64,000 nucleotides of DNA from CAYRTD01 sp964528675 (GTDB lineage Bacteria > Bacteroidota > Bacteroidia > Bacteroidales > GCA-2748055). Numbering within the stretch: position 1 is the stretch's first letter; the number at the start of each line of letters is the position of its first letter. Under the pieces are notes generated by a model. That model saw only the letters and a list, made by a program, of their open reading frames with translations, was not told the DNA's origin and searched no databases. The stretch spans positions 1 through 64,000 of the forward strand of contig CAZGTU010000007.1 of the NCBI GenBank assembly GCA_964528675.1. The letters run 5' to 3'. The position numbers and the translations under genes are program-made. Below are positions 32,815 to 41,789 of the stretch, in pieces.

Positions 32815-33348
32815 CTAGTATTCTCTGACTTCTACTCCTCCAAATACTACATCAATTTTCAGGTCGAGATAGGGTTTGTTTAAGTCAAGCCCGGGGCTTT
32901 CATAACTGGTATTCCCGAAGACAGCCGTGTTTCCGTTTGGTAGTTCAGCCCCGGCAAAGGCTGCATCTACCCTGATCCTTACGGGAATGTCACTGGAAAG
33001 TTTAATTTCAGCACCTCCAAATATTGTGCTGAGCTTCACTTTTTTCACACCCCCTTCAAGATCAACATTCCGGAAATCATAAATACCACTTCCGAAAATT
33101 ACATTATATTCTTTTTTATGCTCAAAATGGTCATATCGTTTTTCCCCGAAAATTACATCATGCTCTCCGCCTTTGATGGAGACGACTCCAAAGCTCCCGA
33201 AAAGCAGACGGAGCCCCAGGAAAATCAGGATAAATGCAAGAATGAATTTAAACAGGGGAAAATCGATATTGAAAACAATGCGGAAGACCAGGCTTAAGCC
33301 AATAAAAATCAGCAGAAGCCCCCAAAATAGTGCTGGACCCATTTTCAT
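32815..33348 (-). CDS. LiaF-like membrane protein
   Basis: This protein has 177 residues. Two hydrophobic segments at about 5-50 form a LiaI/LiaF-like (DUF5668) hairpin: LFWGLLLIFIGLSLVF and FILAFILIFLGLRLLF. They are followed by a C-terminal beta-helix-like domain with repeated GGAEIKL / FAGAEL / FGGVEV units, typical of the cell-wall-active antibiotic response (YvqF) domain. Such proteins modulate envelope stress signalling in Firmicutes; the role in Bacteroidota is unknown. Confidence 0.75.
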   Translation of the reverse strand: MKMGPALFWGLLLIFIGLSLVFRIVFNIDFPLFKFILAFILIFLGLRLLFGSFGVVSIKGGEHDVIFGEKRYDHFEHKKEYNVIFGSGIYDFRNVDLEGGVKKVKLSTIFGGAEIKLSSDIPVRIRVDAAFAGAELPNGNTAVFGNTSYESPGLDLNKPYLDLKIDVVFGGVEVREY

Positions 33349-33395
33349 ATTGTTTTAGGTTTTTAATTAGTCAAATTTAGAAAAAAATATGTAGG

Positions 33396-33601
33396 ATGTT
33401 ATATTTATTCGAATCAATAACAATCCCAGAATATATCCGTGGCGTAAATCATAAAAATTGGAAAGCATTTGATCGTAAATTATGGCAAAGGAATTATTGG
33501 GAACACATCATCCCTGATGAAAAATCACATCAAACCATATCCAAAACTACATTGACAATAATCCTTCAAAATGGAATAGCGATTCTTTGAAATCCGGGTA
33601 A
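33396..33601 (+). pseudogene. Remnant of a REP-associated tyrosine transposase (TnpREP, Y1_Tnp), C-terminal part, frameshifted
   Basis: One frame reads KLWQRNYWEHIIPDEKSHQT, very like the WQRNYYEHIIRDEKSYxxIS segment of TnpREP transposases. The rest of the family signature, NYIDNNPSKWNSDSL, continues in another frame after about base 33542 and stops at 33599-33601. The catalytic N-terminal HUH part is missing. It is therefore a truncated, frameshifted relic in the 357-base gap (33349-33705) between the LiaF-like gene and the HYC_CC_PP operon. Nothing else is seen there except the operon promoter. Confidence 0.72.
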
Positions 33602-33671
33602 TTTCCAATTTATTTAAATAGCCATAATCCAAAAAAAATGTTAAAAAAATCAGCACTGTTAATTTTTGAAA

Positions 33672-33679
33672 TATATTTG
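33672..33679 (+). promoter_or_regulatory. -7 promoter element of the HYC_CC_PP/TonB/HMA operon (TATATTTG)
   Basis: This is a perfect TAnnTTTG, 26 bases before the ATG at 33706. No TTG is present at standard -33 spacing. Confidence 0.55.
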
Positions 33680-33705
33680 CCCCAAATTCATTATTTTTGA
33701 CCAAT

Positions 33706-34194
33706 ATGCGTATAGCTCATAAAATATTATCATTGATAATCCTTCCTGTGATGATTCTCTCATTTACAGGTGCGAGCTTACATGTGCATATTTGTTCTAT
33801 TACAGGAGATGTATATTCAGATATTCATTTGATTAAACATCAAAACGAAAAACATGATCCGGCTTGTTGCTTCGGTAATGATAAAGACAGTGAAGGAGAA
33901 CAAAACTGTTGTTCCGGTGAGAATAGGGAACAGAACAATTACAGTGGTGTAGGCTGTTCTAAAAAACAAGGACCAGACCATGCTTGCTGTTTCGATTTCG
34001 AGAAAAAAATTGAAACCGATAATGATTATAAATACAGCCATTATAACTACAGACTGATTCCGGCAGAAGTAATTTCATTTTTACCTGAATTATCGGATAA
34101 TGAAGTTCTTCAATTTAGGGATAATGTATATTTTGACTCAAATTCTTTTGTCTCACCCCCCAACCTGCATTCCAGCGTAGTGCTTCTGCTTTGA
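33706..34194 (+). CDS. HYC_CC_PP family small secreted protein
   Basis: This protein has 162 residues from the ATG at 33706; a TTG nine bases upstream is possible. A hydrophobic N-terminus (ILSLIILPVMILSFTG) is followed by LHVHICSITG, two CC pairs (DPACCFGND, HACCFDFE), further Cys (NCCSGEN, VGCSKK) and a late FVSPPNLHSS. This pattern of H-x-C, CC and PP defines a Bacteroidota family found next to TonB receptors. The Cys/His richness suggests metal binding. It is the first gene of a three-gene operon. Confidence 0.75.
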   Translation: MRIAHKILSLIILPVMILSFTGASLHVHICSITGDVYSDIHLIKHQNEKHDPACCFGNDKDSEGEQNCCSGENREQNNYSGVGCSKKQGPDHACCFDFEKKIETDNDYKYSHYNYRLIPAEVISFLPELSDNEVLQFRDNVYFDSNSFVSPPNLHSSVVLLL

Positions 34195-34245
34195 TACCAT
34201 CTTGATTTCTGATTTTTTCAATTTTTTAATTAAAAGGAAATTAAG

Positions 34246-36489
34246 ATGATTAAAAAAATAGTTTCATTTATAATTCTGTTTACCGTAATTATTACAGGTG
34301 CTTCTGCTCAGCATCACAATGATCATCAAGATCATATGTTACACGGGCAGGTATTTTTCATTAATGAAGAAGGAGAAAAGGAAGTTCTTCCTTATGCAAA
34401 TCTTTATTTTTTAAGTACAAACAAGGGGGTTATTTCCGATTCCACGGGGAGTTTTGTTATGCATAAACCTCATGTAGAGGAACCAGCCCTGGTGGTCAGT
34501 TTTGTCGGATACCAGACGGATACGGTCTTTATAGGTCATGACCAAAAACATATTGAAATAGCGCTGGATAAGAACCTAAGCCTGGATGAAGTAAGGGTGG
34601 TGAAAAATCAGGCAACAAATATAGTTTCTAAAGTTGAGCTGATGCCCACCCAGATCATTACAGAGGCCGGACTTCAAAAACTGGCATGCTGTAATATCGG
34701 AGAATCATTTGAAAGTAACGCAACGATCGATGTTGGATTTACCGATGCTGTAAGTGGGGCGAAGAAAATTAAAATGCTTGGGCTGGACGGAAAGTACAGT
34801 CAGTTTATGTTCGAGAATATTCCTTTCATGAGGACGCTTGAAACAGGATTTGGTTTGAGTCATATTCCCGGCCCATTTATGGAATCCATCCAGGTTTCAA
34901 AAGGAACTTCATCGGTTCTGAATGGGTATGAATCGACAACCGGCCAGATTAATGTGGAATATAAAAAGCCCGGAGATTCGGAGTTATTATATTTGAATTT
35001 GTTTGCGAATACAGAAGGCCGTTATGAAAGTAATATAAGCTCCGGATTGGTAATTAACGATAAATGGAGTACAGGATTGTTCTTCCATGGTTCAATGCAA
35101 ACTATGGCACTCGATCATAATTCGGATGGATTCTATGACAAGCCGCTCACACGGCAGATGAATTTTCTGAACAGATGGGAATATTCACCCAACGATCTTT
35201 TGCATTTGCAGTTTGGTGTTGAATTACTCGATGAAACCCGGCTTGGAGGACAACTTAACTATGAAGGCAGGGATAACAGTCCGGAGGATGTATACGGAAT
35301 TGATATAGATATAAGTAAATTCCGTATGTACAGTAAGCTTGGGTTTGCTTTCCCGGGAAGTCACCATAATAGCCTGGGGTGGATCAATTCTTTCACATGG
35401 TTTGATCAAGAATCAATTTTTGGAAACCGTAATTACAACGGTGAAGTCAAAAGTTTTTACTCTAACCTGATCTTTCAGACCATTATCGGGAATACCAATC
35501 ATAAGATCAGCAGTGGGGCGAGCTTCCAGTATGATGATTACAATGAATTATTCATTGATATAAACCAGGATCAAAGAGAGATCGTGCCAGGGGTGTTTTC
35601 TCAATATACCTGGTCAATTCCCGAAAAGAGTGTTTTCATGGCGGGGATGCGTGCAGATTATAATTTTCTGCACGGATTATTGTTAACCCCTCGTTTGCAC
35701 TGGAAATACAATATAAACGAACATTATATTTTCCGTTCGACCCTTGGTAAAGCCTATCGTTCTGCAAATGTATTCAGCGAAAACCAGAGTCTTCTGGCCA
35801 GTTCCCGCACATTTTATATCAGCGATGAGTTTGATATCGAAAGTGCCTGGAACTATGGTGCCAGTTTCACTCGCTATTTCCACATTTCAGATCAGAGAGA
35901 AGCATCACTAACCCTGGATTTCTATCGCACCCAATTTGAAAATCAGGTAGTGGTCGACCTGGATCACAATACCAGTGAAGTATATATTTTCAACCTGGAT
36001 GGAAACTCACATTCCAATTCATTTCAGGTTGATTTAACCGGGGAATTTGTTCGCGGACTGGATCTGACCCTTGCCTATCGTTTTAACGATGTTAAGGTTG
36101 CTTACCTTGATGGTACACGTCAAAAACCATTTGTATATCGTCACAAGGGACTTTTCACAACCACCTACTCTACACCATATGATAAATGGAGTTTTGACCT
36201 TACCGCCCAATATAACGGACAATCAAGGATACCGTCGACGGAAATGAACCCTGAAGAGTATCAAAGAGAAGAACAATCTCCCGGATTTTTTGTCATACAT
36301 TCCCAGATAACCCGCAGGTTCAAGAATTTTGATATTTACACCGGTGTGGAAAATCTGACCGGTTTCAGGCAGAAAGATGCTATTATTTCGCCGGATAATC
36401 CTTTCGGTGAAAACTTTGATGCAAGCTTAATCTGGGGACCGCTTACCGGAAGAATGTTTTATGCCGGTTTGCGATTTAAAATCAAATAG
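34246..36489 (+). CDS. TonB-dependent outer-membrane receptor, probable metal receptor
   Basis: This protein has 747 residues. The signal peptide ends at SAQ (residue 21), directly followed by a His-rich stretch HHNDHQDHMLHG. A carboxypeptidase-regulatory-like domain spans about 30-110, then a plug with LACCNIGESFESNATIDVGF and VSKGTSSVLNGYESTTGQIN, and a 22-strand-type barrel to the end (MFYAGLRFKIK). A ribosome site AAAAGGAAA precedes the ATG. The His-rich start, the Cys pair in the plug and the flanking HYC_CC_PP and HMA genes point to a transition metal such as copper. The exact ligand is inferred. Confidence 0.85.
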   Translation: MIKKIVSFIILFTVIITGASAQHHNDHQDHMLHGQVFFINEEGEKEVLPYANLYFLSTNKGVISDSTGSFVMHKPHVEEPALVVSFVGYQTDTVFIGHDQKHIEIALDKNLSLDEVRVVKNQATNIVSKVELMPTQIITEAGLQKLACCNIGESFESNATIDVGFTDAVSGAKKIKMLGLDGKYSQFMFENIPFMRTLETGFGLSHIPGPFMESIQVSKGTSSVLNGYESTTGQINVEYKKPGDSELLYLNLFANTEGRYESNISSGLVINDKWSTGLFFHGSMQTMALDHNSDGFYDKPLTRQMNFLNRWEYSPNDLLHLQFGVELLDETRLGGQLNYEGRDNSPEDVYGIDIDISKFRMYSKLGFAFPGSHHNSLGWINSFTWFDQESIFGNRNYNGEVKSFYSNLIFQTIIGNTNHKISSGASFQYDDYNELFIDINQDQREIVPGVFSQYTWSIPEKSVFMAGMRADYNFLHGLLLTPRLHWKYNINEHYIFRSTLGKAYRSANVFSENQSLLASSRTFYISDEFDIESAWNYGASFTRYFHISDQREASLTLDFYRTQFENQVVVDLDHNTSEVYIFNLDGNSHSNSFQVDLTGEFVRGLDLTLAYRFNDVKVAYLDGTRQKPFVYRHKGLFTTTYSTPYDKWSFDLTAQYNGQSRIPSTEMNPEEYQREEQSPGFFVIHSQITRRFKNFDIYTGVENLTGFRQKDAIISPDNPFGENFDASLIWGPLTGRMFYAGLRFKIK

Positions 36490-36526
36490 TGAATTAAGAG
36501 TTTTGAACAAATTAAATTGTAAAGTC

Positions 36527-36874
36527 ATGAAAAGAAATATAGTTATTGTTTTGTTTATGTTTTTCGGTTTAACAGCATATTCTCAAAAAACCGATACACT
36601 TGAAATTTCCACTTCTGCACAGTGCGGAATGTGTAAAGAAACAATCGAAAAAGCTATGGCTTATGAACGCGGTGTGAAAGATTTTGAATTGGATCTTTCT
36701 GATAAGGTACTCACAGTGGTCTATAAAACAAAAAGAACTGATGCGGATAAGATCCGGAAAGCGGTATCAGATGTCGGCTACGATGCAGATGAAGTTAAAG
36801 CCGATGAGAGAGCATATTCGAGATTGCCCGCTTGTTGTAAGAAACCGGATGATCCGGATTATGAAGAAATGTAA
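36527..36874 (+). CDS. Secreted heavy-metal-associated (HMA) domain protein
   Basis: This protein has 115 residues from the ATG at 36527. The signal peptide is MKRNIVIVLFMFFGLTAYSQ. The HMA fold has the metal site SAQCGMCKETIEKAM (CxxC, about residues 34-37), then YERGVKDFELDLSDKVLTVVYKTKRT and ISDVGYDAD-like VSDVGYDADEVKA. A second Cys pair CCKK lies near the C-terminus. It is probably a periplasmic copper or similar metal carrier working with the TonB receptor 37 bases upstream. Confidence 0.88.
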   Translation: MKRNIVIVLFMFFGLTAYSQKTDTLEISTSAQCGMCKETIEKAMAYERGVKDFELDLSDKVLTVVYKTKRTDADKIRKAVSDVGYDADEVKADERAYSRLPACCKKPDDPDYEEM

Positions 36875-36901
36875 TAATTATGATTTAAAAAAAATCTATT
36901 A

Positions 36902-36932
36902 GGCTGTCCCCCACAGGGGCAGCTTTTTTTTC
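36902..36932 (+). terminator. Rho-independent terminator of the metal operon
   Basis: GCTGTCCCC pairs with GGGGCAGC (one G-T pair) around a CACA loop, followed by eight T. It lies 28 bases after the HMA stop. Confidence 0.88.
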
Positions 36933-37201
36933 ATATGGATTCGATTACAGGATTTGATGAAAGATAAAATACTTATTGCGAATATAGACCTTCAAAGCTA
37001 TCATTCACGAAAAACTTGATATCTGTTGAAAAAAAAGTGAAACTTTATTAATTTTATTTTATTAAACAATGCTAAAAATTCCTGTTTTTACTATTTCTTT
37101 TTTGGGATGGTGATTAGTTGATTGTTTGCATTGCTCCTGAAATTGATAATTCAGTCAGATCCGGGATCGAAGTGGGCAATATCCCATAAATAGTTAGAAT
37201 A

Positions 37202-39154
37202 ATGATGAAAAACAGATTCTTAATACCTTTTTGCTTATTCATTTTCATTCCCTTTTTCATTAATGCTCAGCTTCGTTTACCGCGATTGATTGATCACGGA
37301 ATGGTATTGCAAAGAAATGCAGAGGTGCCCATATATGGCTGGGCCTCACCAAAAGAGATGGTACAGATCTCATTTCTCGATTCAATCTATTACACCCGGG
37401 CAAATGAGATGGGGGAATGGAGCCTTTATTTATACAATCTTGAAGCAGGAGGTCCCCATGACATGATTTTTTCAGCAGATACTGCCATCATCATCAGTGA
37501 TGTTATGATCGGGGATGTATGGGTATGTTCAGGTCAATCTCAGATGGATATGGATATGAACAGGGTACGTCCTTTGTACGAAGAAGAGATAAATTCTGTC
37601 GGCAATCAGTCCATCCGCTATTTTGAAGTGCCCGGGGTGTATAATTTTATAGGACCTCAAAAGGATATCCCTCGTGGCAATTGGGAAAGCATCAGCCAGG
37701 AAAATATACTTGATGTTTCCGCCATTGCTTATTTTTTTGCCAGTGAGTTGTATAAGGAATATGAAATACCCATTGGGATAATTCGCTCCAGTGTGGGAGG
37801 TTCTCCGATAGAATCATGGATGAGTGAGAGTGCTTTGAAGGAATTTCCCGGGCAATTTGAGGAAGCACAAAAGTTTAAAGATCCGGAGCTTATAAAGAGA
37901 ATCAGGGAATCTGATCAACAACGCATTAATTCCTGGTATAGTGAATTGAACAAAAAAGATCGTGGATACAAAAGTTCGGGCATGCCCTGGTATAGTCCCG
38001 AGACAGATATATCTGAATGGGAAACTATGAAAATACCGGGATACTGGGCTAATAAGAATGATGGAAATATAAATGGCGTATATTGGTTCAGAAAGGATAT
38101 TAAACTACCCCCTGAGATGGAGGGAAGGCCTGCCAGGCTGAATCTGGGACGGATTATTGATGCTGATTCGGTTTTTGTTAATGGCAAGTTTGTAGGATCT
38201 GTCAGTTATCAGTATCCTCCCCGTCGATATGAAATTCCTGAAAATATATTGAAAGAGGGGAAAAATACAATAGTAGTCAGACTTATTAATACTTCAGGCA
38301 AGGGTGGTTTTGTTCCGGATAAACCTTATGAGCTGATCATTGACGGGGAAAAGATCGATTTAAAAGGAGAATGGCATTATAATCCAGGTGTTGAAATGGA
38401 GCCATTAAGGGGACAGACATTTATAAGATGGAAACCAACCGGGTTGTTTAACGGAATGATTGCACCTTTAACAAGCTACACTATAAGAGGTGTAATCTGG
38501 TATCAGGGAGAATCGAATACCTCCAGACCATCCGAATATGCTGAATTATTTCCAACCATGATAAGAAACTGGCGTGAACATTGGGACCAGGGACCTTTCC
38601 CGTTTCTTTTTGTCCAGTTACATAATTATATGAAAAGTTATGATTATCCCACAGAGAGTGATTGGGCTTTGTTAAGAGAAGCGCAAACGGAGGCTTTAAA
38701 ATTACCTAATACCTCCATGGCTGTAGCAATTGACCTGGGGGTATGGAATGACATACATCCCCTTAATAAAAAAGATGTAGCTGAAAGGCTTGCACTTGCT
38801 GCCCGTAAAACTGCCTATGGGGAGGATGATCTAATTGCTTCAGGCCCGATGTATACATCCATGAAAAGAAAAAGAAATAAAATAGTTCTGAAGTTTTCTG
38901 AAATAGGATCGGGCTTAAAAGTAAAAGGGGGTGGTAAACTAAAAAGGTTTTGGATTGCGGGTAAAGACAAGAAATTTGTTAAAGCTAAAGCGAAAATTCG
39001 TAATAATAAAGTCATTGTGTGGAGCCCGGAAATAAAAGATCCCCGTGCGGTTCGCTATGCCTGGTCTGATAATCCCGAAGGTGCAAATCTCTATAATAAG
39101 GAAGGGCTGCCGGCTGCACCTTTCAGAACGGATGACTGGGATTCCGCAAGATAA
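37202..39154 (+). CDS. Sialate O-acetylesterase-like SGNH hydrolase
   Basis: This protein has 650 residues with a signal peptide 1-22 (cleavage after NAQ). It has the SASA-type catalytic Ser in VCSGQSQMDMDM (Ser113; the family usually has GQSNM) and a later Asp/His pair in NDIHPLNKK. Between them lies a beta-galactosidase-like jelly-roll insert (about 290-385: ADSVFVNGKFVGSVSYQYPP). WYQGESN is another family mark. It removes O-acetyl groups from sialic acids or plant/algal glycans in the periplasm. No sialidase or sus genes lie near it. Confidence 0.88.
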   Translation: MMKNRFLIPFCLFIFIPFFINAQLRLPRLIDHGMVLQRNAEVPIYGWASPKEMVQISFLDSIYYTRANEMGEWSLYLYNLEAGGPHDMIFSADTAIIISDVMIGDVWVCSGQSQMDMDMNRVRPLYEEEINSVGNQSIRYFEVPGVYNFIGPQKDIPRGNWESISQENILDVSAIAYFFASELYKEYEIPIGIIRSSVGGSPIESWMSESALKEFPGQFEEAQKFKDPELIKRIRESDQQRINSWYSELNKKDRGYKSSGMPWYSPETDISEWETMKIPGYWANKNDGNINGVYWFRKDIKLPPEMEGRPARLNLGRIIDADSVFVNGKFVGSVSYQYPPRRYEIPENILKEGKNTIVVRLINTSGKGGFVPDKPYELIIDGEKIDLKGEWHYNPGVEMEPLRGQTFIRWKPTGLFNGMIAPLTSYTIRGVIWYQGESNTSRPSEYAELFPTMIRNWREHWDQGPFPFLFVQLHNYMKSYDYPTESDWALLREAQTEALKLPNTSMAVAIDLGVWNDIHPLNKKDVAERLALAARKTAYGEDDLIASGPMYTSMKRKRNKIVLKFSEIGSGLKVKGGGKLKRFWIAGKDKKFVKAKAKIRNNKVIVWSPEIKDPRAVRYAWSDNPEGANLYNKEGLPAAPFRTDDWDSAR

Positions 39155-39163
39155 AGAACAGCA

Positions 39164-39206
39164 AATAAAAAAGAGGATAGCTTCAACTATCCTCTTTTTC
39201 TTCTTA
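39164..39206. terminator. Bidirectional terminator between the esterase gene and lon
   Basis: AAAAGAGGATAG pairs perfectly with CTATCCTCTTTT across a CTTCAA loop, with A-rich and T-rich flanks on both strands. The esterase gene (+) and lon (-) converge here. Confidence 0.9.
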
Positions 39207-39217
39207 GTGATTGTTAT

Positions 39218-41674
39218 TTATTCAATAACAGCCGCATCTTTAACCTTTTCTTCCAGCAAGGCTATTTTAAGTACATCCATAATATTGTCAATATAGTGGA
39301 AATTCAATCCTCTGGTATATAGATCCTTAATCTCCTTTACATCTTTAAGATTTTCTTCCGACATGATAATATCAGTGATTCCGGCTCTTTTTGCTGCCAG
39401 GATCTTCTCTTTTATACCACCCACCGGTAATACTTTGCCCCTGAGCGTGATTTCACCGGTCATAGCAATTTTTTTCTTCACTTTCTTTTGAGTGAAAGCT
39501 GAAGCAATGGATGTGACCATGGTAATACCTGCAGAGGGTCCGTCCTTGGGGATTGCTCCTTCCGGTATGTGAACATGGATATTCCAATTTCCGAAAATAT
39601 CGGGATCAATTCCCAGCTCACTGCTGTGTGATTTTATATATTCCAGGGCAATAACAGCCGATTCCTTCATTACTTCCCCAAGATTCCCGGTAAGTGTAAG
39701 GTTACCTTTTCCTTTGCTGAGACTGGTCTCCACAAACAATATCTCTCCCCCGTGAGCAGTCCAGGCGAGACCGGTAACAACACCGGGGAATTCATTGGTT
39801 TCATACTTTTCCTTCGAAAACCTTGGCGGACCCAATAATTCTTCAAGATCCTTCGGTTTGATGGTTTTTGGATAATTCTCTTCAAACGCGATCCTGCGGG
39901 CAATAACCCGGATGATCTTGGCAAGTACTTTATCCAGTTGCCTTACCCCTGATTCCCGTGTGTAGGATTCAATAATCTTCTCGAGACCTTTCGGTGTGAA
40001 CCTCAGGTCTTTTTTCTTAAGACCGTGATTATCCAGTTGTTTTGGTATCAGGTGTCTTTTGGCGATTTCGATCTTTTCTTCCACAAGGTATCCGGAAATG
40101 TCAATTACCTCCATCCTGTCGAGAAGCGCCGGATTAATAGAGCTTACTGTATTGGCTGTAGCAATGAACAGGACTTTGGAAAGATCGTAATCCAGTTCAA
40201 GATAATTGTCATGGAATGTCGAATTTTGCTCGGGATCAAGTACTTCCAACAGGGCAGAAGCCGGATCGCCATGAAAATCTTTGCCTACTTTATCAATCTC
40301 ATCCAGAACGAAAACAGGATTGGAAGACTTTGCTTTTTTCAGGTTCTGTATTATCCTTCCGGGCATTGCGCCAATATAGGTTTTCCTGTGCCCCCTTATC
40401 TCTGCTTCATCATGTAATCCGCCAAGTGAAATTCGGACATATTTCCGGTTCAGTGCGGAAGCAACCGATTTCCCTAGCGATGTTTTACCAACTCCCGGGG
40501 GTCCGACAAGACAGATGATAGGTGATTTTAAATCCCCTTTTAGCTTTAGAACGGCCAGGTGTTCCAGCATCCTTTCCTTAACCTTTTCGAGACCAAAATG
40601 GTCCCTTTCAAGGATCTTTTCTGCTCTTTTCAGGTTGAAATTATCTTTGGTATACTCATTCCATGGCAGCTCCAGCATGGTCTGCACATAATTCATCTGC
40701 ACTGAATATTCTCCTGAAGCAGGATTCAGGCGGGATAGCTTATCCACCTCTTTCCCGAAATGTTCTCCGGTCTCCTCATTCCATTTTTTCTTTTTGCCTT
40801 TTACCTTGAGCTCATTGATCTCTTTTTCAACAGGATTGCCTCCCAGCTCATCCTGAATGGTTTTCATTTGCTGGTGCAGGAGATATTCCCGTTGCTGCTG
40901 GTCAAGATCATGTTTCACCTTCGATTGTATATCATTTTTCAGTTCCAGCATCTGGACTTCTTTGGAAAGATATTCAAGTAAGCGAATGCCTCTGTCCTTA
41001 AGATCATTAAGCTCCAGTAGTTTTTGCTTATCGGGTATTTCCATGTCATTGTTCGATGACAGGAAATTAATTAGAAAAGAAGGACTTTCTATATTCTTAA
41101 CTGCAAAAGTTGCTTCAGGCGGAATATTTGATGAAAGTTTGATGATTTTCATTGACAGATCTTTAAGGGAGCCTACAAGGGCATTCATTTCATCCTTGTT
41201 GGATGATTTTTTATCTTCAAGATTTTGAATGCGTGCCATCAGGTAGGGCTTATCCGAAACAAGATCTGTAATCTCAAAACGCTTTTTCCCCTGTATGATC
41301 ACAGATGTGGAGCCATCAGGCATCTCAAGTATCTTCAATACCTGCGCAACTGTCCCTATTTTATATAGATCCTTTAGTTCCGGATCTTCTGTTTTAGCAT
41401 CTTTCTGTGCAACTACACCCAGGATTCTGTTTTTCTGGTATACTTCCCGGATAAGCTTCAGTGATTTTTCTCTTCCCACGGTAATGGGTATTACCACACC
41501 CGGGAAAAGGACTGTATTTTTGAGTGGAAGTACAGGTAAAACATCCGGAACATTAAGTTTCATCAACTCATCAGCTTCTTCTTCTGACATTATTGGAATA
41601 AATTCCGCATCATCCTCAAATCCTTCCTGTGAGAAAAAATTGCTGTAATTTAATTCAATATTCTTCTTCTTCAT
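39218..41674 (-). CDS. lon: ATP-dependent protease Lon
   Basis: This protein has 818 residues. The N-terminal LON substrate domain opens PVLPLKNTVLFPGVVIPITV (about 42-61). The AAA domain has Walker A GPPGVGKTSLGKSVA and Walker B PVFVLDEIDK. The C-terminal Ser-Lys protease domain has PKDGPSAGITM with the catalytic Ser and GEITLRGKVLPVGGIKEKIL with the Lys. It degrades misfolded and regulatory proteins. It is single-gene by spacing and ends at the bidirectional terminator. Confidence 0.97.
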   Translation of the reverse strand: MKKKNIELNYSNFFSQEGFEDDAEFIPIMSEEEADELMKLNVPDVLPVLPLKNTVLFPGVVIPITVGREKSLKLIREVYQKNRILGVVAQKDAKTEDPELKDLYKIGTVAQVLKILEMPDGSTSVIIQGKKRFEITDLVSDKPYLMARIQNLEDKKSSNKDEMNALVGSLKDLSMKIIKLSSNIPPEATFAVKNIESPSFLINFLSSNNDMEIPDKQKLLELNDLKDRGIRLLEYLSKEVQMLELKNDIQSKVKHDLDQQQREYLLHQQMKTIQDELGGNPVEKEINELKVKGKKKKWNEETGEHFGKEVDKLSRLNPASGEYSVQMNYVQTMLELPWNEYTKDNFNLKRAEKILERDHFGLEKVKERMLEHLAVLKLKGDLKSPIICLVGPPGVGKTSLGKSVASALNRKYVRISLGGLHDEAEIRGHRKTYIGAMPGRIIQNLKKAKSSNPVFVLDEIDKVGKDFHGDPASALLEVLDPEQNSTFHDNYLELDYDLSKVLFIATANTVSSINPALLDRMEVIDISGYLVEEKIEIAKRHLIPKQLDNHGLKKKDLRFTPKGLEKIIESYTRESGVRQLDKVLAKIIRVIARRIAFEENYPKTIKPKDLEELLGPPRFSKEKYETNEFPGVVTGLAWTAHGGEILFVETSLSKGKGNLTLTGNLGEVMKESAVIALEYIKSHSSELGIDPDIFGNWNIHVHIPEGAIPKDGPSAGITMVTSIASAFTQKKVKKKIAMTGEITLRGKVLPVGGIKEKILAAKRAGITDIIMSEENLKDVKEIKDLYTRGLNFHYIDNIMDVLKIALLEEKVKDAAVIE

Positions 41675-41789
41675 ATATTCTTATTCCTTTCTACTGACAA
41701 ATAGTCCGAATATTTGCCATTATTGACTTCATTAGTTTGGATATAATAACAGGCAAGGTTTATGCCAAAAACAGTGAGTTGTTTTTTTA

